Source: a bacterium | GTDB taxonomy: Bacteria > Planctomycetota > UBA1135 > GCA-002686595 | NCBI GenBank assembly: GCA_030428965.1 | Contig: JAUIEE010000005.1 | Location: forward strand, 1-33,802 | Length of the DNA: 33,802 nt | Reading direction: 5' to 3' | Shown: positions 26,589 through 33,802 of the stretch, piece by piece | Numbering within the stretch: position 1 is the stretch's first letter | Layout: each line of letters opens with the position of its first letter | Program-made: the position numbers and the translations under genes | The notes under the pieces: generated by a model | The model's database searches: none | What the model saw: only the letters and a program-made list of their open reading frames with translations | What the model was told of the DNA's origin: nothing

Positions 26589-26659
26589 GGACGTCCCATC
26601 CTACGGCGAGTCCAGGCCCAAGACCCAGCGAAGTCTGGGGGCCCGCAGGTCGAGTCGAC

Positions 26660-27505
26660 TCAGCTCTCCGGGTCCTCACCCTCGCCGCGGTGCTCTTCGG
26701 TGGCGTTCTCCCAGCCATCGAGCAACCAGGGCGGCAACTGCTCCCAGCGCTCCACGACGGCTCGCGCCGGCGAGTAGGCCACATGGGGCTCCAGCAGGGT
26801 ACGGACGATGAGTCTCTTGTCGTGAACGGCGATCGGAGCGACCGCGTCGGGCGCCAGGGTCAAGTCTTCCCGGCTCTCCAGGAAGACCGGCACGAAGTAG
26901 CCACGGCCGCCGCCATGGATCTGTCGCACCTCGAGCTGCCGCCACAGGGACCACTGTACGGCCCCGGCGACAGCCGCCGCCTGGGCCACGGGCGAGACGT
27001 TCATCAGACCGGGGATGCGCACCCGGCGCTCTTCGGTCCCGACGTCGAAGGCGATCACGACTTCGCTGCCGAGGGACAGTTCCGGCCACTGCCCCAGGTC
27101 CGGAGGCTGGGGAAGCTCGGAGCAACTCGGCCGCTCACCGACCCAGTTGAGGACCCAGGGGTTCTCGTTGGGCGTGCTGTTCTCGACCAGGCCGATGTAG
27201 ATGGGCGCTCCGAGGGAGGTCTGGAGCCGCCCGGCGGTCAGGACGATCTGGTCCCCGTTCCAGACGTAACGCCCCTGCTCGATCGCCAGGCGTACGTGGA
27301 CGGCGAGGTACTTGAGCAACACGAAGTTGTTGGTCCCCCACTCCTCCTCCAGCGTCAGCTCCTTGAGCAGCTGCAGGCGCCCCCCCGGAACGAAACAGAA
27401 CTGGAACAGAGACTGAATCGAGAGGTAGTCGTCCCCGAAATCCGAGAGGAGCTCGGCCTGGGTGGACTTGCGGTGATTTTCGGGATCGGCGGTTTCGGCC
27501 GGCAT
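26660..27505 (-). CDS. DUF3825 domain protein
   Basis: A 281-residue soluble protein. Family marks of DUF3825 are seen: LTLEEEWG followed by LLKYLAVHVRLAIEQG, then APIYIGLVENS, a central VIAFDVGTEERR, and the C-terminal pair GYFVPVFLE...DLTLAPD and VRTLLEPHVAYSPARAVV with a final LPPWL. The domain has no established enzymatic role. ATG 27505 was preferred to an upstream in-frame start because the sequence before it is arginine/serine-rich and lies in the promoter region of the divergent gene. It probably heads an operon with the GT-C-like gene and queF. Confidence 0.72.
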   Translation of the reverse strand: MPAETADPENHRKSTQAELLSDFGDDYLSIQSLFQFCFVPGGRLQLLKELTLEEEWGTNNFVLLKYLAVHVRLAIEQGRYVWNGDQIVLTAGRLQTSLGAPIYIGLVENSTPNENPWVLNWVGERPSCSELPQPPDLGQWPELSLGSEVVIAFDVGTEERRVRIPGLMNVSPVAQAAAVAGAVQWSLWRQLEVRQIHGGGRGYFVPVFLESREDLTLAPDAVAPIAVHDKRLIVRTLLEPHVAYSPARAVVERWEQLPPWLLDGWENATEEHRGEGEDPES

Positions 27506-27563
27506 AGATGACGAACCGCGAGCTCGACGTACCGATGCGGGAAGCACCGCTCGGGCCCGGCGC

Positions 27564-27594
27564 TTGTCTTCCAGGCCCCCCGGGGGAGTATAGT
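27564..27594 (+). promoter_or_regulatory. Possible promoter (TTGTCT-19-TATAGT) for the DUF4863-to-EEP gene run
   Basis: TATAGT at 27589-27594 with TTGTCT at 27564-27569; the 19-bp spacer is long. The DUF4863 ATG is 70 nt downstream. The same hexamer, TATAGT, is proposed for the NRPS gene. Confidence 0.4.
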
Positions 27595-27664
27595 GCGCTC
27601 CGTGCGCAGGTCCACGGCCTTCGTGCCCCTAGCGCGGCTCCCCTCCTCATCTCGCTCCAGAATC

Positions 27665-28117
27665 ATGATCGATCTTTTCCGACCGCTCCTCGAGGCGGCC
27701 CAGGGCCTCGACCTCGAGGACCCCTCCCGGGCCGAAGCTGCGCTCAACGAGCGCTTCGATCCCGGCGGCAAGGCGGCCGCGGCGCTGAACGCCGAGCTGC
27801 TCGCCCTCCTCGAGCAGGGCAAGATCGCCGAGCGTGGCGAGATGCCCGTGCGCTGGGGTCGGGTTGCCAAGGCCAGCGAGGAGACGCTCGGGTTCTCGAT
27901 CGACGTGGTCCACATGAACGGAGCCGGCCCCAGGCATCGCCACCCCCGCGGCGAGATCGACTACTGCGTCGCCATGGACGGATCTCCGACCTTCGACGGG
28001 CGTGAGCCTGGGTGGGTCGTCTTCCCCAACGATTCGATCCACGTACCGACCGTGGCCGGGGGCACGATGCTGATCGTGTACCTCTTGCCCAAGGGGGAGA
28101 TGGACTTCCTCGAGTAG
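27665..28117 (+). CDS. DUF4863 cupin (4-hydroxylaminobenzoate lyase-like)
   Basis: A 150-residue protein: helical N-terminus (~1-60), then a cupin with metal motif GPRHRHPRGEIDYCVAMDG and second motif VVFPNDSIHVPTVAGGTM, ending LIVYLLPKGEMDFLE. I recognise this as the DUF4863 family that includes 4-hydroxylaminobenzoate lyase (PnbB), which makes protocatechuate and ammonia in nitrobenzoate degradation. No nitroaromatic genes are nearby, so the true substrate may differ. An earlier in-frame start at 27593 would add an unlikely Arg/Ser-rich segment lying on the promoter. The next gene starts 36 bp downstream. Confidence 0.78.
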   Translation: MIDLFRPLLEAAQGLDLEDPSRAEAALNERFDPGGKAAAALNAELLALLEQGKIAERGEMPVRWGRVAKASEETLGFSIDVVHMNGAGPRHRHPRGEIDYCVAMDGSPTFDGREPGWVVFPNDSIHVPTVAGGTMLIVYLLPKGEMDFLE

Positions 28118-28153
28118 CCCGGCGTAGGATTCGTTGCGGGGGGAGAGCACGAC

Positions 28154-29167
28154 GTGCCCAGACCCGTTTCCAATCCCCCCAATCCCTGGGAGTCCACCCA
28201 CGTCGAGTGGCTGGAGGATCCGCCCCAGGCGCGCCTGGAGGTCTTCGAGGAGCAGGCCAAGAGCATGCTCTCGGAGAATCACAGCCCCGACGTTCCCTTT
28301 CGCTGGGGTGTGAACCCCTACCGCGGCTGCCAGCACGCCTGCGCCTACTGCTACGCGCGCCCGAGTCACCAGTGGCTGTCCTTCGGGGCCGGGACGGATT
28401 TCGATCGCAAGATCGTGGTCAAGAAGAACGCACACGAGTGCCTGCGCCGCCAGCTCACGCGCCGCGGATGGAAGCGCGAGGTCCTGGCCTTCTCCGGCAT
28501 CACCGACTGCTACCAACCGCTCGAGGCCTGCTACCGACTGACCCAGCGCTGCCTGCGGGTCTGCCTGGACACCCGCACCCCCGTCGCCGTCATCACCAAG
28601 GCCGCCCTGGTTCAGCGGGACCGTGAGCTCCTGGCCGAGATCCACCGGCGCGCGGGGGCCGTGGTCCACGTCAGCATCCCGTTCCTGGATGCGGAGCTGG
28701 CCCGCAAGATCGAACCCGGAGTCTCGTCCCCCGCCCGTCGCTTCGAGACCCTGGCACGACTCTCGGAAGCTGGAGTTCCCACCGGGATCGCCATCGCGCC
28801 GCTCATCCCGGGCCTCAACGAGAGCGACATTCCGGGCCTGTTGTCCCGGGCCAGGGCTGCCGGGGCGACCCACGCCTTCCTGACCCTGCTGCGCTTGCCC
28901 AGGGAGGTCTTGCCCGTCTTCGTCGAGCGTCTGCAAGAGGCCGTCCCCGAGCGCGCCCAGCGGGTCCTGTCCGGGCTGCGCGACATGCGGGGTGGAAGCC
29001 TGCGGGACTCCCGTTTCGGCCACAGGATGGAGGGGCAGGGTGCTCGCTTCGAGACGGCCCGCCGCCAGTTCGAGATCCACTGCCGCCGACTCGGGTTGGC
29101 CTGGAAGGAGGTCTCCGTCCTCCGCCCCGCCCTTCCCCGGGCCCGCGGCTTGTTCGACTCCCCCTAG
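28154..29167 (+). CDS. PA0069-family radical SAM protein
   Basis: A 337-residue protein with a GTG start. The iron-sulfur motif is CQHACAYC (Cx3Cx2C) in NPYRGCQHACAYCYAR, which with the upstream RWGVNPYRG is typical of the SplB-like/PA0069 (also Rv2578c) group. GITDCYQPLE, VITKAALVQRD and APLIPGLNE follow, as in the family. These proteins resemble spore photoproduct lyase, but their substrate is unknown. There is no signal or membrane segment. The gene lies 36 bp after the DUF4863 gene and 37 bp before the QTMAN-like gene. Confidence 0.9.
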   Translation: MPRPVSNPPNPWESTHVEWLEDPPQARLEVFEEQAKSMLSENHSPDVPFRWGVNPYRGCQHACAYCYARPSHQWLSFGAGTDFDRKIVVKKNAHECLRRQLTRRGWKREVLAFSGITDCYQPLEACYRLTQRCLRVCLDTRTPVAVITKAALVQRDRELLAEIHRRAGAVVHVSIPFLDAELARKIEPGVSSPARRFETLARLSEAGVPTGIAIAPLIPGLNESDIPGLLSRARAAGATHAFLTLLRLPREVLPVFVERLQEAVPERAQRVLSGLRDMRGGSLRDSRFGHRMEGQGARFETARRQFEIHCRRLGLAWKEVSVLRPALPRARGLFDSP

Positions 29168-29191
29168 AATTCCGTCCTCGTTCGCCGCCGC

Positions 29192-29197
29192 TACACT
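29192..29197 (+). promoter_or_regulatory. -10 box (TACACT) 7 nt before the QTMAN-like gene
   Basis: TACACT, then GCCCCAG, then ATG. This spacing would place transcription start on the ATG. There is no Shine-Dalgarno sequence in the gap. The -35 is weak (TTCCGT at a 16-bp spacing). It may give the gene expression independent of the upstream run. Confidence 0.4.
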
Positions 29198-29204
29198 GCC
29201 CCAG

Positions 29205-30362
29205 ATGGCTCCTTCCGAACGCCAGAGCGTGCTCCAGATCGCCCTGCTCGAACCCTACGCAGCCCGCTCGCACCGGTCCTTCGCCCGTGGACTGGGCGCC
29301 CACTCGCGCCATCGACTGGAGACCTTGAGCCTGCCGGCCCGCGCCTGGAAGTGGCGCATGCGCACCGCCGCGATCCACTACGCGCGCGAGCTCACCCGGC
29401 GGCCGCCGTTCGACGTTGTCCTCGTGTCGGACTACGTCAACCTGGCCGAGCTGCTCGCCCTGCTTCCCTCGTCCCATCGTCGCCCCGCGTTCCTCGGCTA
29501 CTTCCACGAGAACCAGCTGACCTACCCTCTCCAGGAAGGGGAGGCACGCGACCACCACTTCGCCCTGACCCACCTCTACTCGCTCCTGTCGGCCGAGTTC
29601 TCGTGGTTCAACTCCTGCTACCACCGCGACACTTTCCTGGAGGCCCTGGCCAACCTCCTGACCCACGTGCCGGACGTGGAGGTACGCGCGAGCCTGGAGG
29701 ACGTGCGCCGCCGTTCCGCCGTTCTGCCCCTGGGCACCGACGTGCGCAAGGGAAGGCTTCGCCAGAGCGAGGTCCCGACCATCCTCTGGAACCACCGCTG
29801 GGAGTACGACAAGGATCCGGGCACCTTCGTACGCACCCTGGAAGAGCTCGCCCCGGTGGAGGACTTTCGCGTGCTCCTGCTCGGGGAACGCTTCCGCGAG
29901 ATTCCCCCCGAGCTCGATCGACTCAGGCAGAAGCTCGGGGACCGCGTCGAGACCAACGCCTTCGTGGAGGACGAGGCCGCCTACCGCGCGCTCCTGGCTC
30001 GGGCCCACATCACCGTATCCACGGCGCGCCACGAGTTCTTCGGCCTGGGCACGCTGGAAGCCCTGCGCTCGGGAGCCCTCCCGGTCTTGCCCGCGGACCT
30101 GGCCTACCCTGAGCTCCTGCCCGACGACGAGGCCTTGAGGCGCTCCTACCTCTACCCCCGCAAAGAAGGCCCCGCGGCCTGCCTCCGACGCGCGCTGGCC
30201 CAGGTCCGCGGCCACGGCGATCTCGTGGCCAGGCAGCGCATCCTCGACGGCACGGACGCGTTCACCTGGGATGAGGTCGCCGCGCGCTTCGACGCCGCCT
30301 TCGAGGCGTTCGCCGAACGCTCCAGGCGAACGCCCGGTGCCCGAAGGGAGGAAGTTTCTTGA
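29205..30362 (+). CDS. DUF3524 glycosyltransferase, tRNA-queuosine alpha-mannosyltransferase (QTMAN/GTDC1)-like
   Basis: A 385-residue GT-B/GT4-type enzyme. The N-terminal DUF3524 domain shows ALLEPYAARSHRSFARGL, TLSLPARAWKWRMR, VVLVSDYVNLAELL and YFHENQLTYPLQ (from residue 99), with EFSWFNSCYHRDTFL, all strongly like vertebrate GTDC1. The GT domain has VPTILWNHRWEYDKDP and a late STARHEFFGLGTLEAL with the acidic donor-binding residue. In vertebrates this enzyme adds mannose to queuosine-34 of tRNA-Asp. queF on the other strand ~5 kb away supports a queuosine context; activity and sugar are inference. The stop overlaps the TTG start of the EEP gene (TTGA). Confidence 0.88.
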   Translation: MAPSERQSVLQIALLEPYAARSHRSFARGLGAHSRHRLETLSLPARAWKWRMRTAAIHYARELTRRPPFDVVLVSDYVNLAELLALLPSSHRRPAFLGYFHENQLTYPLQEGEARDHHFALTHLYSLLSAEFSWFNSCYHRDTFLEALANLLTHVPDVEVRASLEDVRRRSAVLPLGTDVRKGRLRQSEVPTILWNHRWEYDKDPGTFVRTLEELAPVEDFRVLLLGERFREIPPELDRLRQKLGDRVETNAFVEDEAAYRALLARAHITVSTARHEFFGLGTLEALRSGALPVLPADLAYPELLPDDEALRRSYLYPRKEGPAACLRRALAQVRGHGDLVARQRILDGTDAFTWDEVAARFDAAFEAFAERSRRTPGARREEVS

Positions 30363-31105
30363 AGAGCACGACCCAGCCTGCGGTGCGCCTGGTCACCTAC
30401 AACATCCACAAGGGCATCGGCGGCGTGGATCGCAAGTACCGCCCCGAGCGCATCGTCGAGGTCCTGGCCCCCTGCCGAGCCGACTTCATCTTCCTCCAGG
30501 AAGTCGACGACGGAGTTCCGCGCTCCCGCGCTCATCGCCAGGTCGAGCTGTTCTCCGAGGCCCTGGACATGCCCCACCATGCCTGGGGCCCCAACGTCCG
30601 CCTGCGCAAGGGATGCTACGGGAACGCGATCCTGAGTCGTCATCCGTTCGATCACAGCGAGAACATCGACCTGACCATTCGACCGAAGAAGGCCCGCGGA
30701 GCCCTGCACGCGCGACTGAACCTGCCCCTGGAGGACGGAGAGCACCGTCGTCTGTGGCTCTTCAATGCGCACCTGGGCCTGAGCGGACAGGAACGGCGGG
30801 CTCAGCTGCGGCATCTGTTGACCTGGCTGCGCCACCACCGTGTCTCCCGGGACACGGGCGTGGTCCTGGGGGGAGACCTCAACGACGTCTTCGGGCGGCT
30901 CGGCCCCGTGGTGCTCCAGCCGGAGGGATTCCGCGGAGTCGCGCGACCTGCGGCCACCTTCCCGGCCGCGCGCCCCCTTCGGGCGCTGGACCGTGTCTTC
31001 GTGCGCGGGCCCCTGGCCCTTCATCGCTGCTACCCCAGTCGCCTGGAGCTCGCTCGTCAGGCGTCGGACCACCTGCCGCTGATCTCCATCCTGCGGCTGA
31101 CCTAG
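30359..31105 (+). CDS. Endonuclease/exonuclease/phosphatase (EEP) family protein, YbhP-like
   Basis: A 248-residue metal-dependent phosphoesterase. Family motifs in order: TYNIHKGIGG, FIFLQEVD (metal Glu), GNAILSRHP, NAHLGLS, GGDLND (catalytic Asp-Asn) and SDHLPL (catalytic Asp-His). It resembles YbhP. TTG 30359 was chosen: it sits in a TTGA overlap with the QTMAN-like stop and has GGGAGGAAG 4 nt upstream, the best ribosome-binding site of this gene run. There is no signal peptide. The substrate may be a lipid or nucleic acid phosphodiester; the overlap suggests co-expression with the glycosyltransferase. Confidence 0.88.
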   Translation: MKSTTQPAVRLVTYNIHKGIGGVDRKYRPERIVEVLAPCRADFIFLQEVDDGVPRSRAHRQVELFSEALDMPHHAWGPNVRLRKGCYGNAILSRHPFDHSENIDLTIRPKKARGALHARLNLPLEDGEHRRLWLFNAHLGLSGQERRAQLRHLLTWLRHHRVSRDTGVVLGGDLNDVFGRLGPVVLQPEGFRGVARPAATFPAARPLRALDRVFVRGPLALHRCYPSRLELARQASDHLPLISILRLT

Positions 31106-31116
31106 TCGAGGGAGGC

Positions 31117-31142
31117 GGGTGAATCCTGGTGTGGGTTCATCC
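31117..31142. terminator. Hairpin between convergent genes
   Basis: GGGTGAATCC and GGGTTCATCC form a 10-bp stem with two G-U pairs and a 6-nt loop, placed between the stops of the EEP and PqiA-like genes. There is no T-run on either strand, so it is at best a weak or factor-assisted bidirectional terminator. Confidence 0.4.
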
Positions 31143-31153
31143 ATCCCCCGCCA

Positions 31154-32104
31154 CTAGGCGGACGGCCTGCGACGGAGGCGCGCAACGAGCAGCGAGGTCA
31201 GGACCGCCGCCCCGAAGAGCCAGAGCCCCGGGCGCGGATCGATCACGACCAGGCCTCCCAGTTTTCGGAACACGACGAAGAAGGCCAGGGCGAACACATC
31301 CGCCATCAACCACGGCTCCAGAGCATGGGTCAAGGCCTGAGCCCGCCCCACCGCTCCCCGACGGCCGGCTCCCCAGGCAACGAGAACGGCCAGGAGCCAG
31401 AGAACGGGCGTCAGGATCACGAAGGCGACTACCACGAGAGCCAGCAGGATCTCGCCCTCGATCAACAACTCCCCGACGCCCCCGAGGATCGAGTAGTCCC
31501 GATCCCAGAAGACCCACTTCTCGACCTTCATGAGCGGCAGGTAGAGCCCACCCCCCAGGAGCACCAGGGCCACCGCACCCACGACGGGGACGATGGGCGA
31601 CGATGCTCCGGTCTCCTTCTCTTCCGAGGGAGCCTCGCACAGGGCACGAATCGAAAGATGGGTGGTCACCATGGAAAGAAGGATCGCGGCCGCGAACACG
31701 TAGATGCCGGGCCGCGCCGAAGCTCCTGACGGGAGTCCCAGATTGAGGGTCCCGACCAGGAGGACGACGACGAAGACGTCGAGCATCGACCACCTGCCGA
31801 GGGCCTCGAGCTGCCGCAGGAGGCGATCGGTAGCCCGGTTCGTCATGTCGCGCCCCCACACGAGGACCAGGGCGACAAGCTTGGCGACCGGGAACAGGAT
31901 CGAGAAGACCAGGATGAGCAGGGCCAGCCCGGGATGCCCGTGGCGGGCGAGATCGACGATCCCTCCGACCACGGAGTAGGTGTCCTCGTAGACGCCCAGC
32001 TGCTTCGTATCGATCACGGGCAAGAAGAGCCCGATGACCAGGAGACCGAAGGTGATGGCGATCAGGGCCGGCGCCAGGGGCCGGCTGTAGATTTCGCCCC
32101 TCAG
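31154..32104 (-). CDS. PqiA-like integral membrane protein, probable CTG start
   Basis: About 316 residues with two homologous halves. Half 1 has TM1 ending IGLFLPVI, then YSVVGGI, a TM ending PVAKLVAL, and GRWSMLDVFVV. Half 2 has GGGLYLPLMKV, YSILGGVGELL, TPVLWLLAV and EPWLMADVFALAFF. The SMLDVF signature is that of paraquat-inducible protein A, involved in envelope lipid transport in E. coli. The first usable TTG (32023) would cut off TM1, which is clearly encoded in frame upstream and matches half 2. The only start-like codon there is CTG 32104, which overlaps the upstream stop as CTGA. If CTG is not used, the gene starts at 32023. Confidence 0.8.
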   Translation of the reverse strand: MRGEIYSRPLAPALIAITFGLLVIGLFLPVIDTKQLGVYEDTYSVVGGIVDLARHGHPGLALLILVFSILFPVAKLVALVLVWGRDMTNRATDRLLRQLEALGRWSMLDVFVVVLLVGTLNLGLPSGASARPGIYVFAAAILLSMVTTHLSIRALCEAPSEEKETGASSPIVPVVGAVALVLLGGGLYLPLMKVEKWVFWDRDYSILGGVGELLIEGEILLALVVVAFVILTPVLWLLAVLVAWGAGRRGAVGRAQALTHALEPWLMADVFALAFFVVFRKLGGLVVIDPRPGLWLFGAAVLTSLLVARLRRRPSA

Positions 32105-33420
32105 GGTTCCACGCGCAGGGAGTGCAGGACCGTGCCGTCGTGTCCGGAGAAGACCTGGGCATGGACCGCGGCGTGGGGCCCGGACCCGACGACGACGTCG
32201 CCGAAGCCATCCTGGTTGACGTCCCCCGCGGAAGAAACGGAAACGCCGAAGCAGTCGTCTTTCTCGGAGCCTTCGAGCGAGAAGAGCACGTCGCCCCCGT
32301 TGCCCGAGACCACGATCGCCCGACCGGGACGTGCCATGGGCTCACGCACCTTCTGGAAGCGCTCCCCCAGGGGCAGACCGTCGGCTCCGAAGAGCCAGGG
32401 AAAGCCCGGGTCTCCGATGATCATGTCCGCGAAGCCGTCGCCGTTCACGTCGCCGGCGCCATCGACCGCTCCACCGAAGCACCATCCATCTTCGCCGGCC
32501 GCATCCCCGTCGAACTGGAAGATCTTGTCTCCACTCTTCGAGTCGACCACCCAGACGCATTCCTTCTCGGCCCAGGGCATGCCGACGATGACGTTGCTCA
32601 TGCCGCTCTGGTTCACGTCCCCCGCCGTGCGCACGACCCATCCGAAACGGCCGCCCTCTTCCTCGGGACGCAGGGTGGCGATTTCACTCCCCTTGCGTCC
32701 CGAGAAGACCCGTGCGTAGTTGCCGCCCCAGGCTCCGACGACCACATCGGAGGAACCGTCTCCCAGGGTGCTTCCGGCGGAATCGACCGAGAAACCGAAC
32801 AGGTCCCCGTGCTCGTCGCCGAAGAACTCGTGGATGGCCTTGCCCTTCTTCCCGTCGAAGACTCGCGCCCGGCCGACCACGTCCTCCTTCTTCTTGCGCT
32901 TGGCGTAGGGCGCCCCGACGATGAAGTCCTGGGCGGCGTTCTGGTCGACGTCGCCGGCCGTGTTCACCGACCAGCCGAAGCGCTCGCCCTCCTCGTCCCC
33001 GCCGATCTCGTGCATCAGCTTGCCGGTGCGCCCGGAGTACACGTAGACCACGCCGGTACGCTTCTTCTTGTAGACGCCCAGCGGAGCGCCCACGATGAAG
33101 TCCGCGGCCCCGTCCGCATCCGCGTCCCCGGCACCGGCCGCCGAGAGTCCGAAGAGAGCCCCCTCTTCCTCGCCGCGAACGGTGTAGAGCACGCTGCCGT
33201 CCTTGCCGGAAAAGACCGTCGCGCTGCCGAACTTCTCGTCGGCCGTGTCCCACCAGGCCCCGACGATGATGTCGGTGAAGCCATCGAGGTTCACGTCTCC
33301 GGCGGAATTGACGCAGGCTCCGTTTTGACTCGGATCGAGCCCGGGGGCCTGGGCCGAAAGAACGGGGAATCCCGTTCCGGCGAGGACGAAGAGCAGGGTT
33401 GAATACTTGGCGAATCCCAT
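32101..33420 (-). CDS. Secreted FG-GAP (integrin-alpha-like) seven-bladed propeller protein
   Basis: A 439-residue protein. A signal peptide (~1-24; KYSTLLFVLAGTGFPVLSAQA with likely cleavage after AQA) is followed by seven FG-GAP repeats, each with a calcium-type loop such as SAGDVNLDGFTDIIVGA, GAGDADADGAADFIVGAP, AGDVNGDGFADMIIGD and SAGDVNQDGFGDVVVG, alternating with FSGKDGSVLYT-type strands. Blades 4 and 5 have degenerate loops (GSTLGDGSSD, GDVNQSGMSN). The start has AGGAGG 7 nt upstream (33428-33433). The stop overlaps the presumed CTG of the PqiA-like gene. It is an exported adhesion or binding protein of unknown partner; no sorting domain follows the propeller. Confidence 0.92.
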   Translation of the reverse strand: MGFAKYSTLLFVLAGTGFPVLSAQAPGLDPSQNGACVNSAGDVNLDGFTDIIVGAWWDTADEKFGSATVFSGKDGSVLYTVRGEEEGALFGLSAAGAGDADADGAADFIVGAPLGVYKKKRTGVVYVYSGRTGKLMHEIGGDEEGERFGWSVNTAGDVDQNAAQDFIVGAPYAKRKKKEDVVGRARVFDGKKGKAIHEFFGDEHGDLFGFSVDSAGSTLGDGSSDVVVGAWGGNYARVFSGRKGSEIATLRPEEEGGRFGWVVRTAGDVNQSGMSNVIVGMPWAEKECVWVVDSKSGDKIFQFDGDAAGEDGWCFGGAVDGAGDVNGDGFADMIIGDPGFPWLFGADGLPLGERFQKVREPMARPGRAIVVSGNGGDVLFSLEGSEKDDCFGVSVSSAGDVNQDGFGDVVVGSGPHAAVHAQVFSGHDGTVLHSLRVEP

Positions 33421-33529
33421 GGGGGTGCCTCCTGGGTTGAGGAAGGGACCCCCAACCTCGCATTCGGCTTCTTGGGGCGCAAGCCCGGGACAAGCCGAGT
33501 CAGGACTCCGCTCCCTACCTTCCCAGCCG

Positions 33530-33802
33530 ATGCCCCTCCCCCTTCCGAACGCCGCCACCCGACCCGAGGCCCCCTCGGATCGCTTGATCCACACCCTGAT
33601 GGCGCTGCTTTGCCTGATCTGGGGCAGCACCTACCTCGTCATCCGCCAGGGTCTGGGGGATCTGCCCCCCTTCAAGGCGGCGGGCTACCGCTTTTTTTGC
33701 GCCTTCCTGATGTTCTCGGTGCTGGCTCCGTTGCTCTCGAAGCGCGAGGGCGGAGAGACCCCACGGGGCGGACTGGTCCTCGGCATGGGTCTTTTGACAA
33801 CC
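33530..33802 (+). CDS. EamA/DMT-family transporter, 5' part only
   Basis: The first 91 residues of a gene that leaves the right edge. After a short proline-rich N-terminus come TM1 (LIHTLMALLCLIWGSTYLVI) and TM2 (YRFFCAFLMFSVLAPLL), separated by GLGDLPPFKAAG; IWGSTYLVI followed by an R-containing second helix is the classic start of EamA metabolite exporters. A third helix begins at GLVLGMGLLTT. It is divergent from the FG-GAP gene; the 109-bp gap between them holds no clear promoter. The substrate is unknown. Confidence 0.85.
   Translation, partial: MPLPLPNAATRPEAPSDRLIHTLMALLCLIWGSTYLVIRQGLGDLPPFKAAGYRFFCAFLMFSVLAPLLSKREGGETPRGGLVLGMGLLTT

Overview
The window is very GC-rich, densely coded bacterial chromosome with frequent GTG/TTG starts and ATGA/TGATG stop-start overlaps. 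Gene content (seven-bladed FG-GAP propeller, HC2 zinc-finger/FecR anti-sigma protein, FIST sensor with a soluble hybrid kinase, HDOD protein, GT-C-like membrane protein, DUF3825, a DUF3524/QTMAN-type glycosyltransferase) fits Planctomycetota best. A myxobacterium-like lineage is not excluded. No rRNA, tRNA, insertion sequence, phage or CRISPR was seen.

1-9014 (minus) is one uninterrupted frame of at least 3004 codons that runs off the left edge: a fatty-acyl-AMP-ligase-initiated non-ribosomal peptide synthetase with order FAAL-ACP-C-A-PCP-E-C-A. It should make an N-acylated peptide whose first residue is D-configured. Upstream, in the same direction, are a hybrid histidine kinase and a FIST sensor joined by an ATGA overlap, then a CBS-domain site-2 protease.

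13.4-16.3 kb (plus) holds a DUF429 protein, a pentapeptide-repeat potassium-channel fusion and an HDOD protein; the last two overlap. 16.6-17.6 kb (minus) holds a ChrR-like cupin and a cysteine dioxygenase that carries the eukaryotic-type Cys-Tyr pair. 17.7-18.5 kb (plus) holds a small GAF-like protein and a probable structured small RNA with its own -10 box and terminator. 18.5-20.2 kb (minus) is a beta-propeller protein and a zinc-finger/FecR protein.

20.3-24.4 kb has gltX (minus), adenosine deaminase and an esterase (plus, ATGA overlap), and queF (minus). queF sits just downstream of a GT-C-like membrane protein and a DUF3825 protein. 27.7-31.1 kb (plus) is a run of DUF4863 cupin, PA0069-type radical SAM protein, a QTMAN-like tRNA-queuosine glycosyltransferase and an EEP-family hydrolase. 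With queF nearby this suggests that the organism makes, and may glycosylate, queuosine. The right end has a PqiA-like membrane protein with a probable CTG start, a secreted FG-GAP propeller protein (minus), and the start of an EamA transporter (plus) that leaves the window.

The strongest leads are the FAAL-NRPS with a nested repeat in its linker, the bacterial QTMAN-like gene near queF, the 18.3 kb small RNA, the pentapeptide/K+ channel/HDOD pair and the Cys-Tyr cysteine dioxygenase. All functions are inferred from sequence read by eye; no database search was run.
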